DNA of 38,512 nucleotides from a virus, in IMG/VR virus record IMGVR_UViG_3300049098_000121, positions 1 to 38,512 of that record; one strand, written 5' to 3'. The notes under the pieces are model-generated. The model was given only the letters and a program-made list of their open reading frames with translations, was not told the origin of the DNA and searched no databases. The position numbers and the translations under genes are program-made. Every line of letters starts with the position of its first letter. Positions within the stretch are counted from its first letter, which is position 1. Shown piece after piece: positions 5,202 to 10,728 of this stretch.

Positions 5202-5337
5202 AATCATTATCGACATCACAGAAAACAACCGGCAGGAACACGGGCCTTTTGACTCATTAACCGAAGCCGTCCAGTATCGCGCACGATTGATAGCCAGACT
5301 GACAAAACAAAACCGCATCCCCTGGAACAAACCATGA
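5194..5337 (+). CDS. Small early protein, unknown (GTG start)
   Basis: This protein of 47 residues (VYRIIIDITENN ... AVQYRARLIARLTKQNRIPWN) starts with GTG at 5194, preceded by AAGGAA with 8-nt spacing. It probably has one beta strand and a helix. It overlaps both neighbours by a few bases (stop ATGA with the next gene), typical of a compact operon. Confidence 0.55.
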   Translation: MYRIIIDITENNRQEHGPFDSLTEAVQYRARLIARLTKQNRIPWNKP

Positions 5338-5480
5338 CACCCATTAACTGCAACACCAAACAGCCAAAACAAAAAACACGGCAATGGTATTTTGCCAGAG
5401 ACTTATTTTGCAAAGAAATGCAGGCCGAGTACCGCTGGCGCCTGGAACGCATCAGAGCCTGGTACGGCAAGAATAAATAA
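5334..5480 (+). CDS. Small basic early protein, unknown
   Basis: This basic protein of 48 residues has a Trp/Tyr/Arg-rich C-terminal half (QWYFARDLFCKEMQ, YRWRLERIRAWYGKN). The ATGA overlap with the preceding gene implies coupled translation. The amphipathic, positively charged helix could bind nucleic acid or a host protein; no family is recognised. Confidence 0.55.
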   Translation: MTPINCNTKQPKQKTRQWYFARDLFCKEMQAEYRWRLERIRAWYGKNK

Positions 5481-5684
5481 CCGCATATACCGAGTGCAGC
5501 GGTTTGCTTCGCATATGACTGCACAAGCCCCAGGCAGCGGTGGGCTGAAGCGAAAACACTGTCAGCAAAAGCGGATCGCCCTCCTTCCATAATGAGCGTT
5601 CGTGATTTTGCCGGGTAATGTCGAGAATCATAGCCCAGGGCCGCCCTATCGCCCTGGCAATTATTCAATCAAAGGAGAAAATAC
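5481..5684 (+). other. Gene-poor gap with one hairpin
   Basis: No convincing gene in these 204 bases. A hairpin CCAGGGC (5635-5641) / GCCCTGG (5651-5657) with a 9-nt loop lies about 28 nt before the next start; it is not followed by a T run. A 25-codon ORF at 5515-5592 has no support. Confidence 0.4.
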
Positions 5685-5939
5685 ATGTCCCTGATAGAAA
5701 ACAAACATTGCGAATACTGCGAATCACAGTGCTTAAGCTGTGACGACACGAATGACTCGGGCGCGTATGCTGAGAGTCATTTAAAGGAAAGATATGCGGC
5801 TTATCATAATGAGATTGGTTATGAAGCCGGTCAGTTATCCCAGGAATTAATCGACGATCTCACCTGGATACGCAATACATCGCTGGACGACGATATACGC
5901 GTCATGGCTGAGAAGTGGATCCAGAAAAATGGGCGATAA
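5685..5939 (+). CDS. Hypothetical early protein with Cys cluster
   Basis: This acidic protein of 84 residues has a strong AAAGGAG ribosome-binding site. The N-terminus holds a cluster of four cysteines (CEYCESQCLSCDD), a possible zinc-binding or redox site, followed by an acidic helical region (SQELIDDLTWIRNT, IRVMAEKWIQK). It overlaps the next gene by 11 nt. No family recognised. Confidence 0.65.
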   Translation: MSLIENKHCEYCESQCLSCDDTNDSGAYAESHLKERYAAYHNEIGYEAGQLSQELIDDLTWIRNTSLDDDIRVMAEKWIQKNGR

Positions 5940-6360
5940 AGTAAGGGTTTGGACCCCTGAACTTATAGCGCGTGTCAAAGAACTAGGCAAAACAAAAACC
6001 AGAACTGAAATTGCCGACATACTCGACATGTCACTGTACAGCATTAAAAACGGCGTTCAAAGGCATAAAATAAAATGCGTCAATCAACCCATCCTCAGAT
6101 GGAAGAAAGAACGCATCGAAGAACTCAGGCAGATAATGGCCTCAGGCGCGACATTCAATGAAGCCGCCAAAGCCCTGCGCGAGACACTGGCCACCATTAA
6201 GTATCGGTGCAGAATATACAAAATCGACAACACCTCTAGGAGATCAGCATCTTGCAAGCCCATCCAACAAAGAAAAACGCCGCCAAAACCCAAGCATATC
6301 ACCATTGATGACTTGAAACTTATCCACAAAGACAACCTAATTTGTAAACGATGGCATTAA
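5929..6360 (+). CDS. Tandem helix-turn-helix DNA-binding protein
   Basis: This basic protein of 143 residues contains two HTH/SANT-like units. The first is VRVWTPELIARVKELGKTKT-RTEIADILDMSLYSIKNGVQRH (residues 5-45), the second KERIEELRQIMASGATFNEA-AKALRETLATIKYRCRIY (residues 60-97). A basic tail with PPKP follows. The W-TPE start and alternating L/I pattern resemble GcrA-like or Myb-like phage regulators. It probably binds DNA as an early regulator; the target cannot be seen here. Confidence 0.65.
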   Translation: MGDKVRVWTPELIARVKELGKTKTRTEIADILDMSLYSIKNGVQRHKIKCVNQPILRWKKERIEELRQIMASGATFNEAAKALRETLATIKYRCRIYKIDNTSRRSASCKPIQQRKTPPKPKHITIDDLKLIHKDNLICKRWH

Positions 6361-6420
6361 GGAGGTGCAGTAAAGGCAATTTAACCGTTAGAAGCGGGCT
6401 GAAATAACAGAATGTTCTTA

Positions 6421-6443
6421 GGTGCTCTTTCCTACAGAGCACC
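6421..6443 (+). repeat. Perfect 8-bp stem-loop in early intergenic region
   Basis: GGTGCTCT and AGAGCACC pair perfectly around a 7-nt loop (TTCCTAC). The following sequence is GCTTATT, not a T run, so termination is unlikely. It lies 30 nt before a small membrane-peptide gene and may control mRNA stability or processing. Confidence 0.5.
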
Positions 6444-6472
6444 GCTTATTAAACAGGACAAGAGTACAGGTA

Positions 6473-6589
6473 ATGAGCGACTGCAGCATAGCAAATGTTT
6501 TATTTTTTTCTTTCGCGCTGATTGTTATCACAATGATCACAGGTTACGTCTTCTTCAAAGAAAACAATAACACTGAGAATAAGGAGTGA
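6473..6589 (+). CDS. 38-residue membrane peptide
   Basis: MSDCSIANVLFFSFALIVITMITGYVFF is one hydrophobic span (about residues 8-28), followed by a polar tail KENNNTENKE. It resembles the peptide at 4659-4775 in size and topology. The stop is 5 nt before the next gene, and its end carries that gene's AAGGAG ribosome-binding site. Function unknown. Confidence 0.5.
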   Translation: MSDCSIANVLFFSFALIVITMITGYVFFKENNNTENKE

Positions 6590-6594
6590 ATTTA

Positions 6595-6786
6595 ATGGCC
6601 CAACCAACCTATGAAGAACTGTTCTTTCTGGCCAGTAAGTTAGCCATTGACCTGCATTATTTTGTTGATGTCTGCGAAGGCAGCGGCAATGAAATGCAGG
6701 ACTCACGCAAGCTGCTGGATGAATGGGATGAAGTCTTTTTACAGTTCTTCCAGCAATTTACATTTAAAAGGAGCGGAGATGACTAA
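6595..6786 (+). CDS. Small acidic early protein, unknown
   Basis: This acidic, helical protein of 63 residues (YEELFFLASKLAIDLHYFVD ... SRKLLDEWDEVFLQFFQQF) starts at ATG 6595, with AAGGAG at good spacing; a GTG at 6586 is less likely. It overlaps the next tiny gene by 8 nt. The negative charge and aromatic helices suggest a protein-binding inhibitor; no family is recognised. Confidence 0.6.
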   Translation: MAQPTYEELFFLASKLAIDLHYFVDVCEGSGNEMQDSRKLLDEWDEVFLQFFQQFTFKRSGDD

Positions 6787-6868
6787 TACTAAACCAACCA
6801 CAGACGAACTTAATAGCTGGCAATCCAAGCTAGAGGGTGAATTGCCGGAAGATCTTGAACACCTGTAA
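6779..6868 (+). CDS. 29-residue acidic microprotein
   Basis: The ATG at 6779 has AAAAGGAG upstream and overlaps the preceding stop. The product (MTNTKPTTDELNSWQSKLEG, then ELPEDLEHL) is short and acidic. The good ribosome-binding site supports translation, but size makes the call uncertain. Confidence 0.42.
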   Translation: MTNTKPTTDELNSWQSKLEGELPEDLEHL

Positions 6869-6874
6869 ATCGTT

Positions 6875-7159
6875 ATGTCCATTAACTACAAGACCATACG
6901 TCAATTTTCTGCAGAATCAGGGTATACTGAGTCCGCTATTTACAAAAAAATACATAATGGCATGTGGCCAGAGGGCGCCGTGTGGGTAAAAGCACCCGAC
7001 GGACGAACACTTATTTCAGTTGATGGGTATAACCAATGGGTAGAGACCAGTTTGAAGGCGTCCGGGCTGCCTCAAAAAGCACGATTGAAATCGACTTCTA
7101 CTATCGCGGTGAACGCTGCAGAGAACGCATCAAGCTACAGCCCACGCCCGCTAACCTGA
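6875..7159 (+). CDS. xis: Excisionase
   Basis: This protein of 94 residues matches a common phage excisionase pattern: a MerR-like winged HTH (TIRQFSAESGYTESAIYKKI, residues 7-26), then WPEGAVWVKAPDGRTLISVD-GYNQWVE (residues 31-57). Excisionases bend attP/attL/attR DNA and direct the integrase toward excision. Its 3' part overlaps int by 124 nt, and the last 30 residues probably exist only because of that overlap. Gene order xis-int-attP on the plus strand is canonical. Confidence 0.82.
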   Translation: MSINYKTIRQFSAESGYTESAIYKKIHNGMWPEGAVWVKAPDGRTLISVDGYNQWVETSLKASGLPQKARLKSTSTIAVNAAENASSYSPRPLT

Positions 7160-8193
7160 GACGTGCCGCACGTCATCGGAGCGCCATCCTGGACGCTATA
7201 GAGCGACACACCTTCGATTATGCCGTCACCTTCCCAGACAGCCGCAAGGCCGATAAATACGCCTCATTGCCCGGCCAGACCATGACTCTGAAAAAATACC
7301 TTGACCAGTGGCTTAAGAACGCAAAATCCCATGTCAGCAGCAGCACCTGGGACGGGTACCGCAAAATCGTTAACAACCAGCTTATTCCCGCTTTTGGCGA
7401 TTTAAAACTGACCGACCTGAAACGACGCCATATCAAAGACTGGGGCGCTTCCTTGACGGTATCCAATAAAAGAATGGCCAACATCCTTTCACCCTTGAGG
7501 ATCGCACTGAACGAGGCCGTTGAAGACGAACTAATTGAAATCAATCCGCTTTATGGCTGGCAATATAAGAAAAAGGAAGCCCCCAAAACTATGGATGAAA
7601 TCGACCCTTTCTCACCCGATGAAATACAGGCGATCCTGTCAAAACTCACAGGTCAGGCCGCAAACCTTATCCAGTTTGCCTTCTGGACCGGATTACGACC
7701 GTCTGAATATATCGCGCTTAACTGGGATGATATTGATTTCAAGCGAGGCGTAGTGATCATTAACAAAGCCATCACCCAGGCCGCCAGAACACCTGAGGCC
7801 ACAAAAACAGCATCGGGCACCCGTGAGGTCAAGTTACTGCCTCCGGCCCTGGCTTCCATCACATCACAAAAAGCATTTACCTGGTTAAATGGGGAGGAAA
7901 TATTCCAGAATCCGCGCACTGAAGAACGCTGGACCGGCGATCAGCCAATCCGTAAAACACTGTGGGCACATGCCCTGAAACGTGCGGGCGTAAGATACCG
8001 GAGACCGTATCAGACCAGGCACACTTATGCCTCGATGATGTTGTCAGCGGGAGAATCACCCCTGTGGGTTGCTAAACAAATGGGCCATGGCGACTGGACC
8101 ATGATAGCCAGAGTGTATGGCAAATGGATACCAGAAGCTGATCTGGAGGCGGGGAATAAAGCGGTTGAGGTTTTTTCTAAGAAGGGCTATTAA
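7036..8193 (+). CDS. int: Tyrosine-recombinase integrase
   Basis: This integrase has 385 residues. An N-terminal DUF3596-like arm-binding domain covers about residues 7-70 (IEIDFYYRGERCRERI), a SAM-like core-binding domain about 82-165, and the catalytic domain about 190-370. Catalytic residues visible: Arg221 (TGLRPSE), Arg328 in YQTRHTYAS, His351 (MGHGDW) and the nucleophile Tyr361 (ARVYGKW). The usual first His of HxxR appears as Tyr325. It recombines attP, 78 bp beyond its stop, with the 3' end of a host tmRNA gene. The start at ATG 7036 lacks a Shine-Dalgarno and is probably coupled to xis translation. Confidence 0.95.
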   Translation: MGRDQFEGVRAASKSTIEIDFYYRGERCRERIKLQPTPANLRRAARHRSAILDAIERHTFDYAVTFPDSRKADKYASLPGQTMTLKKYLDQWLKNAKSHVSSSTWDGYRKIVNNQLIPAFGDLKLTDLKRRHIKDWGASLTVSNKRMANILSPLRIALNEAVEDELIEINPLYGWQYKKKEAPKTMDEIDPFSPDEIQAILSKLTGQAANLIQFAFWTGLRPSEYIALNWDDIDFKRGVVIINKAITQAARTPEATKTASGTREVKLLPPALASITSQKAFTWLNGEEIFQNPRTEERWTGDQPIRKTLWAHALKRAGVRYRRPYQTRHTYASMMLSAGESPLWVAKQMGHGDWTMIARVYGKWIPEADLEAGNKAVEVFSKKGY

Positions 8194-8270
8194 GGCATAA
8201 AGTAATATCAATAAGTCAGTAATTCGCCAACATGCTCACGCAAGCCATTGATTATAAAAAAACGCCCGGT

Positions 8271-8295
8271 GGTTCGACTCCCCCCGTCTCCACCA
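8271..8295 (+). other. attP core identical in form to a tmRNA (ssrA) 3' end
   Basis: GGTTCGACTCCCCCC-GTCTCCACCA reads as a T-loop (TTCGACT), the 3' T-stem strand, a 3' acceptor strand and an encoded CCA. The CTCCACCA ending is typical of tmRNA. No tRNA or tmRNA body exists upstream, so this is only the 3' fragment carried by the phage. One T-stem position just upstream (GGTGG facing CCCCC) mismatches, suggesting the identity starts about here. Phage genes on both sides make it attP. A tRNA rather than tmRNA target cannot be fully excluded. Confidence 0.8.
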
Positions 8296-8352
8296 ATACG
8301 CACAATAAAAACAAGCACTTACAAAATTAATATTTCAGAAACTGTCCTGAAT

Positions 8353-8399
8353 TGGTCTATTTTTTCCTGTGTATGGTCAGTTTTTTGGTCAGCATTTTT
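8353..8399. repeat. Three TGGTC-T-run direct repeats, candidate integrase arm sites
   Basis: TGGTCTATTTTTT (8353-8365), TGGTCAGTTTTTT (8374-8386) and TGGTCAGCATTTTT (8386-8399) are direct repeats within 105 bp of the attP core, on the side away from int. Clustered direct repeats beside attP are the usual form of integrase arm-type sites. The third repeat touches the stop of the lysin gene. Confidence 0.5.
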
Positions 8400-8715
8400 A
8401 TCGCATCCCTCTATATGCAAAACTAAAGTGATTCATGTCACCTTTTATACGCTTTGCCCCACCAATTAAATCCCAATAATCATGCAGTTGTTTGAATGCC
8501 GGATGATTGCCGTCTTTTATCCATTCCCCGTTAATCTTTAAGTTAAAATCAACAGCCAGCCTCAGTTTGTGCAGGCTTTTTGGATGCAGACCTGCCGGGT
8601 TTCCTTCCTCGTATGCTCTACCAAAAGTTAAATGATAGCCTAAACTATAAGCAAAAACGATTAGTAACCCGACAGCCATAGTAAAATCTTGCTGCTTTTT
8701 TGCTAACTTCGTCAT
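8398..8715 (-). CDS. M15-type peptidoglycan peptidase (endolysin)
   Basis: This protein of 105 residues is a likely L-alanyl-D-glutamate or D-Ala-D-Ala type peptidase of the M15 family. Zinc-site motifs are visible: SLHKLRLAVDFNL gives His49 and Asp56, and GDMNHFSF gives His96 with Asp93 nearby. These match the SxHxxGxAxD and NHF patterns of phage lysins. The N-terminus has a hydrophobic stretch (AVGLLIVFAYSLGYHLTFG), part of which probably belongs to the fold rather than a signal. It is the last late gene, next to attP, and overlaps the preceding stop as TAATG. Confidence 0.85.
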   Translation of the reverse strand: MTKLAKKQQDFTMAVGLLIVFAYSLGYHLTFGRAYEEGNPAGLHPKSLHKLRLAVDFNLKINGEWIKDGNHPAFKQLHDYWDLIGGAKRIKGDMNHFSFAYRGMR

Positions 8716-8945
8716 TAATCGTTACATACAGTAATCATGACAGTATCACAGAAAAACACTGTCATTCCAGATTGTTCAGAAGCAGGCACTTCCTCACACT
8801 TATCCTTGTCTATTTGTTCAGGAAACTGAGTCACACACCCTTCTTCAAATACAGGATTCTTTACACGCTTTTTATCACCTTCAGCCATAACCAATGTGTA
8901 TGTACACAAAAATAGAATAATAGCAAATAGTATATGTTTAATCAT
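8715..8945 (-). CDS. Secreted small Cys-containing protein in lysis cassette
   Basis: This protein of 76 residues has a clear signal peptide (MIKHILFAIILFLCTYTLVMA, cleavage likely after VMA). The mature part has about 55 residues with four cysteines (GCVTQF, DKCEEV, FFCDTV, TVCND), probably disulfide-bonded in the periplasm. AGAGGTG precedes the start. It sits immediately before the lysin gene. It could be a spanin-like or lysis accessory protein, but no lipobox or coiled coil supports a spanin call. Confidence 0.65.
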   Translation of the reverse strand: MIKHILFAIILFLCTYTLVMAEGDKKRVKNPVFEEGCVTQFPEQIDKDKCEEVPASEQSGMTVFFCDTVMITVCND

Positions 8946-8976
8946 TTTACACCTCTTAATTACTAAAAAATAAAAA

Positions 8977-9483
8977 TTAGTTTTTACCCGCTTGCAATTC
9001 GAGCCAATCTAGTCTTTTAGCACATTGTTCGAATCGTTTTTCAACTTCTTTAACTCGCACCTCATATCTATAGTCAACAAATTTATTTCTTGCTGTAGCA
9101 TCTTTTCCAGTCCATCTATCTGAGGATTTTGCATTTATTAACCTATTTAAATTATCAATTAATTTATGCAAATCAGAAAAACGATCTTTAAAGTCCTGTT
9201 CTTTATCTGTCATATATTGATCGTGTACAGATTGCCATACTTTTAATGCATGTAATTCTTTTAGCATTTCTGTAATAGTAATAGAAAATTCTTTTTGTGT
9301 TTCTGAATGATGTAATAATTTTTGAATAGCCTTACCTTGTTCAATTTCTGAACGCACTATCCAACCAAATACACCTATAACCACAATAAGAATGGCGCTC
9401 ACTATTGCTTTAGTAAGTGGCCCTGGTAGGGCTTTTCCTAACTCGTTCCTAACCTCTGTTCTAACTTCTTCCCTGGTGCACAT
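8977..9483 (-). CDS. Membrane-anchored coiled-coil protein, candidate holin or spanin partner
   Basis: This protein of 168 residues has a short cytoplasmic N-terminus, one transmembrane helix (about residues 23-44, LTKAIVSAILIVVIGVFGWIV), then about 120 residues of heptad-like helix and a conserved-looking RWTGKDATARNKFVDYRYEVR segment. Proteins with this RWTG-DA motif and a single span occur in phage lysis regions. The topology suits an i-spanin or an atypical holin; neither is proven. No other holin candidate with two or three spans is present. Confidence 0.6.
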   Translation of the reverse strand: MCTREEVRTEVRNELGKALPGPLTKAIVSAILIVVIGVFGWIVRSEIEQGKAIQKLLHHSETQKEFSITITEMLKELHALKVWQSVHDQYMTDKEQDFKDRFSDLHKLIDNLNRLINAKSSDRWTGKDATARNKFVDYRYEVRVKEVEKRFEQCAKRLDWLELQAGKN

Positions 9484-9494
9484 ACTTTAATCTT

Positions 9495-9875
9495 TTACAT
9501 TAGTGCTTTAAATTGTTTAAATCGTCTGAACATACCATTTTGTTGACACTTTTTACACCCTGCAATAAATGACATCCATCCCCAATAAAATGATCTAAGT
9601 CCTCTATTTTCACTGTATAAGATATCACTCAATACCCAACTAGCTTGCCAATTAGTAGCAGGTGTACCATCATCCCATATACATTCTTTGCATAGTTTAT
9701 CATGTACCCACCAGCTTTTACTACTAATATCAAAGGCACCCGTAGCACCATCACTTACAAATCCAACTGGTACTGTTACAAAACGGTTATAGCGTTCGCT
9801 ATAGTATTTTATTTCTTTTAAAAGCCGATAATGTTTATCGCCAGCTATGCATATTTCTTCATATTTAATAAGCAT
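9495..9875 (-). CDS. DUF1353 family protein
   Basis: This protein of 126 residues has the DUF1353 pattern: VTVPVGFVSDGATGAF, then WWVHDKLCKE, then WQASWVLSDILYSENRG. The conserved His-Asp (VHD) and later Asp resemble a metal- or catalytic site. DUF1353 proteins are common near phage lysis and tail-fibre genes; their activity is not established to my knowledge. A good AAGGA ribosome-binding site is present. Confidence 0.8.
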   Translation of the reverse strand: MLIKYEEICIAGDKHYRLLKEIKYYSERYNRFVTVPVGFVSDGATGAFDISSKSWWVHDKLCKECIWDDGTPATNWQASWVLSDILYSENRGLRSFYWGWMSFIAGCKKCQQNGMFRRFKQFKALM

Positions 9876-9887
9876 TTTTAGTCCTTA

Positions 9888-10199
9888 TTATTTAACAGTT
9901 AAATGCACTCTTTGAATCATTTTTTGAGTTAATGGAGATTCAATTGTAGGTACTTTGCACTCAATTATATATGTTCCTACAGCATCAGCTCTTAACTTAA
10001 TAGACGTTAACGGAGCTAAGTTTTGTTCATCCATGTTTGTAAGTCCCGCTGGTATAAACCAAATTGCACTACCATTTAATGTGTCATTTTCCGCAGTGAG
10101 CCATTCAGACCAGTCAAGAGTATAGTACTTTTCACTCCCAACAATAGCATCTGGTTTCCACCATGCATTACCATCTGCATCAACGTCTGTTGTAATCAT
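9888..10199 (-). CDS. Beta-sandwich virion protein (LtfC/fibre-adaptor-like)
   Basis: This protein of 103 residues has the motifs WWKPDAIVGSEKYYTLDWSEWL, WFIPAGLTN and a C-terminal QRVHLTVK strand. This Y-LDWSEWL ... I-PAGL layout is shared by small phage beta-sandwich proteins annotated as fibre or tail adaptor (LtfC-like). It sits in a pair with the following 167-residue protein. Ribosome-binding site AAGGATG. Virion placement is inferred. Confidence 0.6.
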   Translation of the reverse strand: MITTDVDADGNAWWKPDAIVGSEKYYTLDWSEWLTAENDTLNGSAIWFIPAGLTNMDEQNLAPLTSIKLRADAVGTYIIECKVPTIESPLTQKMIQRVHLTVK

Positions 10200-10211
10200 A
10201 ATTAACCATCC

Positions 10212-10715
10212 TTACGCAGCAGTATCACCACCAAATCGGATACTAGCATCTGTGTCATTAGCAGCAGAAGCGGCAGCGCTCACAACACGTCTTATCCATA
10301 ACGCCTTGTGTGACCCGGCAGCCAGATCGCCAATAGTCAACTCATTTGCAGAGCCAATACCTGTTTCCCAGGTAACACCTGCTGGAGCCGTATCCTCGTC
10401 ACCGACAGTCTGTTCAGTACCATCAATAGCTGATGTACCCAAGGCAATTGCCATCTGCGTCTCAGAGTTTGCTGTATCAGCAACAATGTATACAGTTGCG
10501 CCCTGAAGCGTCAACGTGCCATGCGCATTTTTTAAATAAATGCAGCGGTACTCTGTGTCTCCAGCAGTTGCCTCATCACTGCTTACTACATCAAATAAAT
10601 TATGTAGGCTTGCATCTGTGACAGTATTTGCATGGATAGCCCCACCCAAAGACGTGATTGGAGTGCCTGTTGCACCTGAAAAATGATATTCTAAATCGCC
10701 TGCTACAATTGCCAT
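10212..10715 (-). CDS. Putative virion-associated beta-rich protein
   Basis: This protein of 167 residues, rich in Ala, Thr and Gly, begins MAIVAGDLEYHFSGATGTPI. It contains LGGAI...LFDVVSSDEATAGDTEYRCIYLKN, a pattern I associate with conserved phage structural proteins of unknown role, and ends in small-residue repeats. It has no signal peptide. Its place between the repeat protein and the adaptor-like protein suggests a capsid or fibre decoration protein. AGAGGA precedes the start. Confidence 0.55.
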   Translation of the reverse strand: MAIVAGDLEYHFSGATGTPITSLGGAIHANTVTDASLHNLFDVVSSDEATAGDTEYRCIYLKNAHGTLTLQGATVYIVADTANSETQMAIALGTSAIDGTEQTVGDEDTAPAGVTWETGIGSANELTIGDLAAGSHKALWIRRVVSAAASAANDTDASIRFGGDTAA

Positions 10716-10728
10716 AGGTTGATCCTCT

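Noticed and set aside
5392-5592. Plus-strand 66-codon frame in the early region
   Set aside because: It overlaps the better supported 48-residue ORF and lacks a ribosome-binding site.
5216-5668. Minus-strand 150-codon frame in the early region
   Set aside because: Opposite to the transcribed early operon, low-quality composition and no start signal.
8262-8295. Complete tRNA or tmRNA gene
   Set aside because: Only the T-arm and 3' acceptor strand are present; no 5' acceptor, D-arm or anticodon arm exists upstream.
8248-8469. Plus-strand 73-codon frame over attP
   Set aside because: It reads through the tRNA-like core, the arm repeats and into the lysin gene; this is not a protein-like sequence.
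8966-8992. A/T-rich inverted repeat ACTAA...TTAGT as a terminator
   Set aside because: The stem is short, has no GC pairs of note and lies at a gene end without a convincing T run in the right place.
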